A stretch of DNA of 64,000 nt from an uncultured Cocleimonas sp. (lineage in GTDB: Bacteria > Pseudomonadota > Gammaproteobacteria > Thiotrichales > Thiotrichaceae): contig NZ_CANLZW010000022.1 of assembly GCF_947495625.1 (NCBI RefSeq), positions 18,135 to 82,134 on the forward strand, written 5' to 3'. The stretch's first letter is position 1; each line of letters starts with the position of its first letter. This document shows positions 15,060 to 23,770 of this stretch, piece by piece. The notes beneath the pieces are model-generated. The model saw only the letters and a list, made by a program, of their open reading frames with translations. It was not told the origin of the DNA and ran no database searches. Made by a program: the position numbers and the translations under genes.

Positions 15060-17732
15060 TCAAAACTCTAATGATAGGTTTCGGTGATGCGATAGACATG
15101 CTGCCATTTCTTTAGCCTGTGGATCTGTAAACCTAGCTTGTAAGCGTAATCCAATGTTCTTAGAAAGTGCTGTTTTATACGCTTCTAAATCAGGCAGTAA
15201 CTCAGTGGCTGCTTTATTGCGCCATGTTATTTCACTAGCATAAAGTTCTTTTGCCTCATTATAGAAAACAAGCGCTTTATTTCGGGCTTCGTTGAGCGCT
15301 GTTTCATCATTAGCTTTCTTAAAGGCACGTCTGGTTTTTGCGAGCTTGGTTTTAATAGACCCAGAGCCCTTAACCTTATTAAATTGCTTTTCAAGTGCCT
15401 TTACATCTTCAACAATTTTTTCAGCATCATTTGAAGTGATACTTTGTTCAAGCGAATTAAAGCTTTCCTCAGCACTTGCAAGCAAGTCTTTTGATTGAAT
15501 AATCTGAGACAGTTCTTGAAGCGGTTCATAAGCAGAATCAACACTGGTATTGTACTGTCTACGTGTTTTCTTCAGTGCATCATCGAGCTTTTTATAACTA
15601 GCATTTTCCTTGATCCACTGTTCTGGAATAGATGCTTCCAGTTCTGCTTTCTTTTGCGTAAGGCTGCTAATTTTTTCTTTAAGGTTCTCAATGTCAGGAT
15701 TGTTTTCAGCCAAATCATCAATTTCATTTTGAGTGGCTTCAATTTCATTAGCAAGTTTCTTCATATCAGAATTAAGATAACTAACCTGTTGTTGTAATGG
15801 TCTGTAAGTTACCGAAAACTTCTCTAATTCTATTTTTTCTTGAGCTATTACAGCTGCTAGCTCCAAGCCTTTCAGTGCATTTTCTGTGCTTTCTGTAAAT
15901 TGAGTGCTCAGTTTCTTTGGAAGATAACTTAAATCAAATGTTTGTGCTTTCTTGATGCTTGCTTCAATTTCATCGCTATTCAATGCGTATTGCTCTTGAA
16001 CATAGTCTTCCAGACAAAGCTGTAATTTAGGGTTCAAAGGCGGTGGTGCAGTTTCTGATAGCAAATGCGTTCGGTTTGGCAAGTAGTTCACTAGACTTGG
16101 GTATAGGCCAACAATAACTAATCCGAGTAATTGCAACAGAATAAAGGCAGAAGCACCTTTGTAGATATCCGTTGTTTTTACGATTTTATCGGCTACACCG
16201 CGCAAGTAGAATAGGGCAAAGCCGAAGGGAGGGGTTAAGAATGAGGTTTGGATATTTAAACCTATCATCACGCCTAACCAAACTGCAGTTATATTCGCTT
16301 CTGGATTAGCCAATAAAATAGGAGCAACTATAGGGACTACTACGACAGCGATTTCGATAAAGTCGAGGAAAAATCCGAGTAAGAAGATTACAAGCATTAC
16401 TACGATAAACTGAGTCCAGAATCCGCCTGGTAGAGTGGTTAAGAAATGCTTAACTATTTCTTCGCCGCCAAAGCCTCGGAAAGCTGAGGTAAGCATCGCT
16501 GCACCAATGAGAATAACAAATACCATTGAGGTCATTTTTGCGGTATCAATCATGACACTTTTAAGTGTGTCGTTGATTTTGAATGCTCTTAACGCGCTCC
16601 AGCCGATAGCTATAACAAGTATAGCAACCGCCCCAATAGCGAGTTTTATGCCAAAGAACTGCTCAGGACTTTTGATACTTCTCACATTTAAATCATAGAT
16701 ATTTGTAAGGAAGCCTATTGCAAAAAGTGAAAATAAAGCCATAAATGCGGGTATATATCTTGTGACCTTTTTGCCTTCATGTAGCCTGTATCCCGCCATC
16801 ACCATGGCGCCTATCGCACCTATGGCACCGGCCTGATTTACGGTAGCTACCCCAAGAATGATTGATCCCAAAACAATAAAAATTAAAGTTAGTGGGGGAA
16901 CTAGTGCAAGTAGAGTATTAACTATAAAGGTTCTGTCATATTCACCATCATAGGGAACAGGTGGTGCTGCTTCTGGTTTTATCCATGCATAAATAAGTAT
17001 GTAGAGCATATACAAGCCCACAAGGATCATTCCCGGTATTAGTGCTCCCATGAACATATCGCCCGCACTAGCCGAGACTACGTCTAGGTGCGAAGGCATG
17101 TTAAATTCACCTGTTGCCTCTTTGTACAGTGTCTTTCTCATGGTGCTGGCTTGATCAGCTGCATTTGATAGCTGATCAGCGAGTATGATTAATACAATCG
17201 AGGGAGGAATTATTTGTCCTAGCGTTCCTGATGCACATATGGTTCCAGTGGCTAAGGATTTGGAGTAATTATTACGCAGCATTGCGGGTAATGAGATCAG
17301 ACCCATGGCGATAACTGTCGCCCCTACAATTCCCGTAGTTGCTGCCAATAGTGCACCAACAAAAACGACAGATATTCCAAGACCACCTGGAAGAGGGCCG
17401 AAAAGCTGAGCCATTGCCACAAGTAAATCTTCTGCAATTTTAGAGCGTTGTAACATTATTCCCATAAATATGAATAATGGAATCGCAATCAGAGTATCTC
17501 GTTCAACAATCCAGTAGAGGCTTCTGAAGTTGGTCACCCCGGCACTTAGCCATTGAGATGGACCACCTTCAGCAAAATACGCACTTGGATCACCTGTAAA
17601 GAGGTATCCGGTAAGTGCTGCCAAACCAACCGAAATTATGGCAGAACCAGGAAGAGCAAATGCAACAGGGAAACCTGATGATAATGCCCAAATCATCAAA
17701 AAGAATAATAAACCTAAAAAGAGTAATTCCAT
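15060..17732 (-). CDS. dctM: TRAP transporter large permease with long coiled-coil C-terminal tail
   Basis: An 890-residue protein. Residues 1 to about 548 are the DctM-type multi-spanning permease of the mannitol/chloroaromatic-like TRAP class (FMGIMLQRSKIAEDLL, GIVGATVIAMGLISLP, ICASGTLGQIIPPSI, GFFLDFIEIAVVVVPI). Residues about 549-890 are a hydrophilic Lys/Glu-rich region predicted to be coiled coil. The usual large subunit is about 430-450 residues, so both the permease core (extra loops and helices) and the tail are extensions. The ATG overlaps the dctQ stop by one base. It drives Na+- or H+-coupled uptake of an organic acid. The tail's role is unknown. Confidence 0.9.
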   Translation of the reverse strand: MELLFLGLLFFLMIWALSSGFPVAFALPGSAIISVGLAALTGYLFTGDPSAYFAEGGPSQWLSAGVTNFRSLYWIVERDTLIAIPLFIFMGIMLQRSKIAEDLLVAMAQLFGPLPGGLGISVVFVGALLAATTGIVGATVIAMGLISLPAMLRNNYSKSLATGTICASGTLGQIIPPSIVLIILADQLSNAADQASTMRKTLYKEATGEFNMPSHLDVVSASAGDMFMGALIPGMILVGLYMLYILIYAWIKPEAAPPVPYDGEYDRTFIVNTLLALVPPLTLIFIVLGSIILGVATVNQAGAIGAIGAMVMAGYRLHEGKKVTRYIPAFMALFSLFAIGFLTNIYDLNVRSIKSPEQFFGIKLAIGAVAILVIAIGWSALRAFKINDTLKSVMIDTAKMTSMVFVILIGAAMLTSAFRGFGGEEIVKHFLTTLPGGFWTQFIVVMLVIFLLGFFLDFIEIAVVVVPIVAPILLANPEANITAVWLGVMIGLNIQTSFLTPPFGFALFYLRGVADKIVKTTDIYKGASAFILLQLLGLVIVGLYPSLVNYLPNRTHLLSETAPPPLNPKLQLCLEDYVQEQYALNSDEIEASIKKAQTFDLSYLPKKLSTQFTESTENALKGLELAAVIAQEKIELEKFSVTYRPLQQQVSYLNSDMKKLANEIEATQNEIDDLAENNPDIENLKEKISSLTQKKAELEASIPEQWIKENASYKKLDDALKKTRRQYNTSVDSAYEPLQELSQIIQSKDLLASAEESFNSLEQSITSNDAEKIVEDVKALEKQFNKVKGSGSIKTKLAKTRRAFKKANDETALNEARNKALVFYNEAKELYASEITWRNKAATELLPDLEAYKTALSKNIGLRLQARFTDPQAKEMAACLSHHRNLSLEF

Positions 17733-18769
17733 TAGTGCTCTCCTCCACTAGGTAGCTCTGCATCGGCTTCTTTGAATAGAAAAGCACAATTCTTTAGAAA
17801 ATAACTGATAAAAATGAGTGCCATCGAGACAGCAAATACAACTAGAAATGCAGCCATTAAATATTTTACATACATACCATAGCCACTAGGGGAGGTTTCA
17901 AAACTTAATATAGGGGCGATTAAACTGCTCTGACGACTACCTAAGCCATAGTGCAGTATCGTCCAGCAGACAGGTAATCCAAGGATCAGAGACCCTAAAG
18001 CATTAACCCAGGCCTTCTTTTTATTAGTAACACGCGCATAAAGGACATCGACACGAACATGACCACCTTCAACCATTGTGTAAGCACTCGCAAACAGGAA
18101 GAATGCGGCATACCAGAATCTCACTAAATCTCCCATGAAAGCTTGCTCATAAGAGAAAACAAAACGTGTAATTACGATTGTGAACTCAGCTAAAACTACC
18201 AGAAAAGCTAGCCAGTAAAAGCCTAATGATTTGCTGAACCATGCAACGACAATAGCTAGAACTAATAACGGATAGTGAACATAAAGCCCGCGTTGCGTTG
18301 ATTGATCGAGTATTTGTGCTATTTCTGCGCCAACTATAGGTATAAGGATTTCTTCAACGCGTAAGAATGAAATTATTGCATCTGCCAGACCGATAAAGAA
18401 TACTGCCCAGAATGCTGCTCTAACAATAAAATAAGACAACTCTTTATATCGTTCAGCATCTGAAGAGAGGCTATTTTCAGGTGTGCGTTTGATTGAAAAA
18501 GCTATTAAAACGAATGTGACAATATAAATGAATAGTAAGGCGATACCTTTGTAGAGCCTTGCTGATTCTAATGCTTCTCCGCCCATAAATGAGTGTAGGG
18601 TTTCAATTAAGGGTGGCCAATCGTGCCAATAGATAAGAAAGCGGCTCAATAAATAGAGTAATACGGTAGCCACTAATATCCCCGCAAAAATTCTTATTAG
18701 ATTTCGCGATGATGATTTGCGGGTAGCTGTAGATGTCTGTTGATCAGATAAACTAGAAGCTGAATCCAT
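17732..18769 (-). CDS. dctQ: TRAP transporter small permease, extended
   Basis: About 345 residues, roughly twice the common DctQ size. Several hydrophobic helices are visible (about residues 25-45, 75-95, 105-150, 170-230 and a DctQ core from about 225). The core has FLFASAYTMVEGGHVRVDVLYARV, matching the DctQ signature. The start at 18769 is chosen because AGGA lies five bases upstream; an ATG further upstream would add 34 implausible residues. It overlaps dctM by one base and follows dctP after a hairpin at 18921-18948. Confidence 0.87.
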   Translation of the reverse strand: MDSASSLSDQQTSTATRKSSSRNLIRIFAGILVATVLLYLLSRFLIYWHDWPPLIETLHSFMGGEALESARLYKGIALLFIYIVTFVLIAFSIKRTPENSLSSDAERYKELSYFIVRAAFWAVFFIGLADAIISFLRVEEILIPIVGAEIAQILDQSTQRGLYVHYPLLVLAIVVAWFSKSLGFYWLAFLVVLAEFTIVITRFVFSYEQAFMGDLVRFWYAAFFLFASAYTMVEGGHVRVDVLYARVTNKKKAWVNALGSLILGLPVCWTILHYGLGSRQSSLIAPILSFETSPSGYGMYVKYLMAAFLVVFAVSMALIFISYFLKNCAFLFKEADAELPSGGEH

Positions 18770-18920
18770 TGGAGTCCTTTCCTTAGCGCATGAAGTTAAT
18801 TTTCTTAAACCACCATTTTTACACAAGAATAGCCTTAACAAGAACAACATTCTTATTAAGTGGTGCTTCACTTGGTTAAGGATAGTAGCTTAAGGAAATT
18901 AAATTATGAATTATTTAAAA

Positions 18921-18948
18921 AGAAACGGAACCATGAGGTTCCGTTTCT
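18921..18948 (-). terminator. Intercistronic hairpin between dctP and dctQ
   Basis: AGAAACGGAACC (18921-18932), loop ATGA, GGTTCCGTTTCT (18937-18948): a perfect 12-bp stem. On the minus strand it is followed by TTTTTAAAT. It lies just after the dctP stop and before dctQM, so partial termination or 3' protection could give more binding protein than permease. Confidence 0.88.
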
Positions 18949-18965
18949 GCTTGAGTGTCTAAGTG

Positions 18966-20066
18966 CTAGAGACCCAGTACTCTATTACGTTGCTGAACAT
19001 AAGCCTGATCAGAAATCTTGGCCCATGCACCAACATTGGTACGTGCTGCTTCGAAACTCTCGTGAATTTCTTTAGCTAGTGGACTGTGTTTTTTAACATC
19101 TTCAAACACTTTATCTGAAGCTTCACCGAAGCTATCATAAATGTCATCACTAAATGCGCGAAGTTTTACGCCATGCTCTTTAATCAGTGATGCTAGTGCT
19201 TCACCGTTCTTAGCATTGTACTCAGCCATCATTACGTCATTTTCTTCAGATGCAGCTGCCTCAACCATACCTTGCTGAGCTTCAGTTAAGCTATCCCACC
19301 ATTTCTTGTTCATGCCGACACAAAGCATAGCGCCTGGCTCGTGCATGCCTGGGTAGTAGTAGTACTTAGCAGCTTCGTAGAATTTCATGATCTTGTCATT
19401 CCAAGGACCAACCCACTCTGTAGCATCAATCGCACCAGAAACTAAGTTCTCGTATATTTGACCACCAGGTAGTGTTACTGGAGAAGCGCCTAATTTAGAT
19501 AGTACGTCGCCACCAAGACCAGGCATACGCATTTTAAGGCCTTTGAAGTCTTCAGCAGAGTTCATTTCCTTACGGAACCAACCACCCATCTGAACACCTG
19601 TGTTTCCACACATAAGGCTTTTAAGACCGTAGTTTCCAGCAAGTTTGTCCCATAACTCTTGTCCGCCACCAAAGCGAATCCAAGCATTCATTTCGGTGTA
19701 TGTTAATCCGAATGGAACAGATGTGAAGTATGCAAAACCTGGGTGTTTTCCTTTCCAGTAGTACTCGGCACCGTGATAAATCTGAGAGTTGCCAGATGCA
19801 ACTTCATCAAACGAGTCAAACGCTTTAACGCGCTCTCCAGCAGCATAGTATTTAACTTCCATGCTACCGCCACTGATTTTGGTAAGTCTTTCAGCGAAAC
19901 GTTGTGCACCTGTACCTAAACCAGGGAAGTCACGTGGCCAAGTTGAAACCATGTTGATTTTCATTTTTTTGCTATGGCTGGCTGCCACTGCTGGTGCTGC
20001 AATTGTTGCGGCTGCAGCTGTTGCTGCTCCGGCTACTGCACCTTTCAGTACTTTACGTCTATCCAT
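18966..20066 (-). CDS. dctP: TRAP transporter substrate-binding protein (TakP-like)
   Basis: A 366-residue periplasmic binding protein. The N-terminus MDRRKVLKG followed by an Ala-rich stretch ending AVAASH is a Tat-type signal. The mature part is DctP-like, with INMVSTWPRDFPGLGTGAQRF, a FRKEMNSAEDFKGLKMRMPGLGG hinge segment and GAIDATEWVGPWND. These match the TakP / mannitol-chloroaromatic subgroup, which binds 2-oxo acids such as pyruvate in Rhodobacter; the substrate here is inferred only to be a carboxylate. First gene of dctP-dctQ-dctM. Confidence 0.93.
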   Translation of the reverse strand: MDRRKVLKGAVAGAATAAAATIAAPAVAASHSKKMKINMVSTWPRDFPGLGTGAQRFAERLTKISGGSMEVKYYAAGERVKAFDSFDEVASGNSQIYHGAEYYWKGKHPGFAYFTSVPFGLTYTEMNAWIRFGGGQELWDKLAGNYGLKSLMCGNTGVQMGGWFRKEMNSAEDFKGLKMRMPGLGGDVLSKLGASPVTLPGGQIYENLVSGAIDATEWVGPWNDKIMKFYEAAKYYYYPGMHEPGAMLCVGMNKKWWDSLTEAQQGMVEAAASEENDVMMAEYNAKNGEALASLIKEHGVKLRAFSDDIYDSFGEASDKVFEDVKKHSPLAKEIHESFEAARTNVGAWAKISDQAYVQQRNRVLGL

Positions 20067-20283
20067 CTAAAATATCCTCTGTTATGGGTTAGATCTTCTT
20101 TTATAGAGACTTGCCGAATAATGTTCATTCTAGTTTTTTCGAACGAGTCATCTTAGCGTGATTAATCACACAAAGAAGACTAGCTTAAGAATGGAAGCTT
20201 TGCATCGGTAAAATTACGTAAAAGTTTAATTAAATTACTTATTTTTCTTAGAAACGTTGTAAAAAACTCATAGCAGACATGGC

Positions 20284-20300
20284 TTCAATTTATAATTGAA
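20284..20300. promoter_or_regulatory. Palindrome upstream of dctP
   Basis: TTCAATT-TAT-AATTGAA, a perfect 7-bp inverted repeat with a 3-bp centre, 218 bp upstream of the dctP start. It is a candidate binding site for the neighbouring NarL-type regulator or another dimeric protein. Confidence 0.4.
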
Positions 20301-20321
20301 ACAAAAGGCTGGAGCAAAATT

Positions 20322-20343
20322 TTGTGCACAATTTAGTGCACAA
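20322..20343. promoter_or_regulatory. Operator-like inverted repeat upstream of dctP
   Basis: TTGTGCAC (20322-20329), 6-bp spacer AATTTA, GTGCACAA (20336-20343). Perfect 8-bp arms, with each arm containing the palindrome GTGCAC. Candidate operator for the TRAP genes or a hairpin linked to the two-component operon end. Confidence 0.45.
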
Positions 20344-20394
20344 GGACGAAAGTTTGCATGGTGAGTTTTTTATTAAATGAGTAAAAAATGCCTA

Positions 20395-20410
20395 AAAGTA
20401 GGGGGGTGAC
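20395..20410 (+). repeat. Dispersed repeat copy H
   Basis: AAAGTAGGGGGGTGAC preceded by AAAAAATGCCTA. Read on the minus strand: CCCCCCTACTTTTAGGCATTTTTT, with CCTA/TAGG able to pair. It lies 60 bp downstream of the response-regulator stop, in terminator orientation. Confidence 0.88.
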
Positions 20411-20469
20411 TAAATTTAATAAAAATTAACAGGTTTACTCAGCTTTAACTAGGAACAAACTAGAATCGA

Positions 20470-21132
20470 TTAAATATAACCATGCTTTTTAGCATAGCGA
20501 ATTAAACCCGCCATGGAATGTGTATCTAATTTTCGGTAGATATTGCCACGATGGCATTCGACAGTGCGAAGGCTGATAGAGAGTTTTTCAGCGACATGTT
20601 TATTATTCAGACCGTTTAAAAGTTCTATTAGAATGGCTTGTTCACGTTTGGTGAGCTTGCTTGTGTCTTTAGCATTATTATCTAAAACATTTGCTGCACT
20701 AGAGCAGAAATGTGTCCCACCATCATGTATTTTTCTCACAGCATCAATCATATCAACAGCCGGTTGATCTTTTAAAATGTAACCCTTTGCGCCTGAATCG
20801 ATAGCATTTTGCATATATTCTTTATTGTCATGCATCGTCAGGATCAAAATTTTGATTTCAGGGTGAGATTGAGACAATAAGCGAGTGGCTTCCAGACCAT
20901 TGATATTGGGCATACTGATATCAGTGATAATGACGTCAGGCCGGAGCTCAGACGCTATATCGAGTAGTTCTTGTCCGGTCGCTGCAACACCAATCACGTT
21001 AATATCATCTATGTCTTCAAAACGCGTTTTAATACCATCTTGAACAAGCGGATGGTCGTCCGCTAAAACGACGCTGATGCAAGTAATTGAACTATCCAAG
21101 GTGTCTTTAGTGGGTGTAGGTGCTGTGCTCAT
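20470..21132 (-). CDS. NarL/FixJ-family response regulator
   Basis: A 220-residue two-domain regulator. Receiver domain: acidic pair Asp25/Asp26, phospho-acceptor Asp71 in VIITDISMP, and Lys121 in YILKDQP. The C-terminal LuxR-type HTH (about 155-215) has LTKREQAILIELLNGLNNKHVAEKLSISLRTVE-type sequence. The start codon overlaps the kinase stop by 4 bp, giving translational coupling. Given its position beside dctPQM, it probably controls uptake of the TRAP substrate. Confidence 0.93.
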   Translation of the reverse strand: MSTAPTPTKDTLDSSITCISVVLADDHPLVQDGIKTRFEDIDDINVIGVAATGQELLDIASELRPDVIITDISMPNINGLEATRLLSQSHPEIKILILTMHDNKEYMQNAIDSGAKGYILKDQPAVDMIDAVRKIHDGGTHFCSSAANVLDNNAKDTSKLTKREQAILIELLNGLNNKHVAEKLSISLRTVECHRGNIYRKLDTHSMAGLIRYAKKHGYI

Positions 21133-22505
21133 AATGGTATGTGTACAATAACGGTAGTGCCCTTATCGATGGACGAATTAACGGTTAAAAAGCCTTCAAG
21201 TAATTCAGTTCGATCTACCATATTTCGTAAACCAAGTCCTCTTTCCGGGTTTGTTTGTTCCAGTGTTTGTTTGTCAAAACCTATGCCATCATTACTGATA
21301 CTCATGTTGATCGAGCTCAGTTTTTTGTCGATATTGAGAATAACATGTTTAGCCGATAAAGCATGTTTCTCTATGTTGGTCAGTGCTTCTTGAACGATTC
21401 TATAAAAGGCGGTTTCTATTTCCTGAGGCAATCTTTCATTAGCGGTGTTATTGCGAAACTCGACAACAATATTGGTGCGCTCTTCAAAGTCTGAAATTAG
21501 ACTCTTTATCGCCGCATTTAATCCGAGATCGTCTAAAAGGCTGGGTCTTAGGTCTCGTGATATGCGTCGTACTTCCTGAATTCCGGTGTTTAGTATGTCA
21601 TCGGCCTCATCGATAAGATCTGCGGTGCTTGAAAGTTCATTGTTTTGTTTTAGTAATCTGCTTTTAGCAGTATCGAGTTTGTATCTGACAGAGACCAGTA
21701 ACTGGTTGATGCCATCATGCAACTCACGTGATACACGTTTTCTCTCATCTTCCTGAAAGTTAACCGTTTTATTAGTCAGATCGCGCATTTTTTGGGTGGC
21801 AAGCTTACCTTCTGATAAGTTGATTAAAAAACCGATTAATGAAGTCAGTAAAGTAGCAATAATCGCTATTATAGAGGTAAGTAATAGGGTCTTTTTATTG
21901 GTGTTATTGGCTTTGTCTTTAATCCCAAGCACACCTTTTTCGATATCATCTATGTAAATACCAGTGCCTACCATCCATTGCCATTTTTCGAGGCCGATAG
22001 AATAGCTCAACTTTCCAACTGATTTTCCACCAGATGGCTTATCCCAAAGATATCGGGTGAAACCACCACCTTGTTTTGCTTTTTCTATTAATTCTTGAAT
22101 CAATAGTTTGCCGTTGTCATCTCGAAATTCGAAAAGATTTTTGCCTTCTAATTCTGGTTTTCGAGAGTGAACAATATTGATGCCGTTATAGTCATAAACA
22201 AAAAAGTATCCATCCTCGCCATATTCCATGCTTTTAAGAATGTCATAGACTTCCTGTTGGGCATGTTTTTTAGCGACATTGGGGTTATCGTAAACATTGA
22301 TAATGGCGGTGTAAGCGAGCTCCATATAATTTTTGAGTTCGCTTTTTTTGGTATTTAGTAATTCTTGTTCAAAGGTTTCGGCTTGGGTGCTGGCGAGCAA
22401 CTTGGTTTGATGCACTGTCGCTGCCGCAATCCCTGAAATAGCAATAATCAAGGGGATCAGCGTGAGTAGTGCGATCTTTAATTTATAGGGTAAGGCTGCA
22501 AACAT
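21129..22505 (-). CDS. Sensor histidine kinase with periplasmic single-Cache domain
   Basis: A 458-residue membrane kinase. TM1 is about residues 10-30, and an sCache_2-like sensor domain lies at about 40-190 (YGEDGYFFVYDYNGINIVHS, WQWMVGTGIYIDD). TM2 is about 207-229. The HisKA_3 dimerisation domain has the phospho-acceptor His263 in SRELHDGINQLL, and the HATPase_c domain ends the protein (GLGLRNMVDRTELL). sCache_2 domains usually bind small carboxylates, matching the neighbouring TRAP importer. Operon order is kinase then regulator, with overlap ATGA. Confidence 0.92.
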   Translation of the reverse strand: MFAALPYKLKIALLTLIPLIIAISGIAAATVHQTKLLASTQAETFEQELLNTKKSELKNYMELAYTAIINVYDNPNVAKKHAQQEVYDILKSMEYGEDGYFFVYDYNGINIVHSRKPELEGKNLFEFRDDNGKLLIQELIEKAKQGGGFTRYLWDKPSGGKSVGKLSYSIGLEKWQWMVGTGIYIDDIEKGVLGIKDKANNTNKKTLLLTSIIAIIATLLTSLIGFLINLSEGKLATQKMRDLTNKTVNFQEDERKRVSRELHDGINQLLVSVRYKLDTAKSRLLKQNNELSSTADLIDEADDILNTGIQEVRRISRDLRPSLLDDLGLNAAIKSLISDFEERTNIVVEFRNNTANERLPQEIETAFYRIVQEALTNIEKHALSAKHVILNIDKKLSSINMSISNDGIGFDKQTLEQTNPERGLGLRNMVDRTELLEGFLTVNSSIDKGTTVIVHIPL

Positions 22506-22572
22506 AGTTATAGTTATAGCGTATTTAATAATTTTCGATGGAGTTTAGTTAATTATGCTTCAATATAAAAAA

Positions 22573-22716
22573 CACCCTCGCAAAGCATAAATTCTATTTA
22601 CGTTTTCAAAAAACAAAACCGAGCCGAGATTCATCGAGACAAAAGCATTGTTGTTTAATGCTTACCCGTAGGGAAGGCGCAGCCGCATAAATATCATTCA
22701 AAAGTAGGGGGGTGAC
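22573..22716 (+). repeat. Dispersed repeat copy I with long nested insert
   Basis: Core AAAGTAGGGGGGTGAC at 22701-22716. As in copy A, an A-tract plus CACCCT (22573-22578) is separated from the core by an insert starting GCATAAATTCTATTTACG and ending ATATCATTC, the same words as in copy A. Here the insert is ~120 nt and contains an extra part with AAGCATT/AATGCTT (22643-22649/22657-22663), able to form a hairpin. Confidence 0.8.
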
Positions 22717-22759
22717 CTTATATTAGTATTTATTCAGTTTCATTCTGTATTGAAACGAC

Positions 22760-22796
22760 ACAAAAAAGGCAGGAATAATTAACCTGCCTTTTTTGT
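22760..22796 (-). terminator. Intrinsic terminator after secF
   Basis: A 14-bp perfect stem at 22760-22773/22783-22796 built on AAAAAAGGCAGG and CCTGCCTTTTTT, with a 9-nt loop. It lies 24 bp after the secF stop on the minus strand; the flanking A and T runs make it potentially bidirectional. Confidence 0.93.
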
Positions 22797-22819
22797 AAAT
22801 GTTAACTAGAGGATAAGCG

Positions 22820-23758
22820 TTAAGGCATATCTGTTAGTTCTTCTTGATCATCACCTTCTTTTTCAGGAGGTAATAAGGCTTCACGGGTAATGCCCATCAT
22901 CAGCAATGAACTACTCGCTACAAATATAGAAGAGTAAGTACCGACAATTACACCAATAATCATGGCAAGTGAGAAGCCATGGATTATTTTACCGCCAAAG
23001 TAGAATAATGCAGACAGCACAAGTAAAGTCGTCAAAGAGGTTACTATCGTGCGAGAAAGTGTCTGGTTTATAGATATATTAATCGATTCATCTGCTGTAG
23101 CTTTTCGGAGTTTAAGGAAATTTTCCCGGACTCGGTCAAACACCACGATAGTATCGTTGAGGGAGTAACCAATAATAGCCAGAATTGCGGCGAGTATGGT
23201 TAAGTCAAACTCAATTCGGGTGATCGAAAATATGCCCACCGTAATCACCACATCATGTATCAGTGCGATAATTGCTCCAACAGAAAAGCGGAACTCAAAA
23301 CGTAATGTAACGTAAATTAAGATACCTGCCAAAGCCAGAAGCATTGCTGTACCACCATCATCACGCAGTTCGTCACCTATTTGGGGACCAACAAACTCCA
23401 CTCGACGTAACTCTACATCAGCATTGGTACTTTTCAGGATTGAAAAAACCGCATCACCAATTTTTGCTCGGTCTTCACCTTCGTGCGGTGCGATTCGAAT
23501 CAGTATATCTTTCGCAGTACCAAAGTGTTGGACTGAGGCATCAAAATTAGCGGCGGTTAATGACTGACGAATTTTATCGACATCAGCCGCTTCTTTATAG
23601 CCCACTTCAATCACTGTACCACCCGTGAAATCAACGCCCAGATTCAAGCCATTAACAATTAATGAGCCTATTGAAACGACCATTAAAATTGCAGATAAAA
23701 TCATCGCAATTTTACGTTTGCCGGTGAAATCGATCATCTTTCTAGTTTTTGTATTCAT
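22820..23758 (-). CDS. secF: Protein translocase subunit SecF
   Basis: A 312-residue membrane subunit of the SecDF accessory complex, which uses proton motive force to aid Sec export. It has one N-terminal TM, a periplasmic P1-like domain (GLNLGVDFTGGTVIEV at about 33-48) and five C-terminal TMs. The motifs IGYSLNDTIVVFDRVREN and TSLTTLLVLSALFYFGG are visible. A good AGGAG site precedes the ATG. It follows secD after 12 bp in the conserved yajC-secD-secF order. Confidence 0.97.
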   Translation of the reverse strand: MNTKTRKMIDFTGKRKIAMILSAILMVVSIGSLIVNGLNLGVDFTGGTVIEVGYKEAADVDKIRQSLTAANFDASVQHFGTAKDILIRIAPHEGEDRAKIGDAVFSILKSTNADVELRRVEFVGPQIGDELRDDGGTAMLLALAGILIYVTLRFEFRFSVGAIIALIHDVVITVGIFSITRIEFDLTILAAILAIIGYSLNDTIVVFDRVRENFLKLRKATADESINISINQTLSRTIVTSLTTLLVLSALFYFGGKIIHGFSLAMIIGVIVGTYSSIFVASSSLLMMGITREALLPPEKEGDDQEELTDMP

Positions 23759-23770
23759 AATAGATAGCTC

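Larger units (their letters stand above)
20067..20469. other. dctP upstream region with palindromes and repeat copy H
   Basis: A 403-bp stretch without a gene, between the dctP start and the response-regulator stop. It contains two good palindromes (20284-20300 and 20322-20343) and dispersed repeat copy H (20395-20410). The dctP promoter must lie here, on the minus strand. Confidence 0.6.
22506..22819. other. Intergenic region, kinase promoter, repeat copy I and secF terminator
   Basis: A 314-bp stretch. It holds the long dispersed-repeat copy I (22573-22716) and the strong secF terminator (22760-22796). The kinase promoter must also be here. No gene seen. Confidence 0.7.

Noticed and set aside
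15495..15797. 100-codon frame opposite the coiled-coil tail of dctM
   Set aside because: Antisense shadow of a Lys/Glu-rich coding region; composition is a complement artefact.
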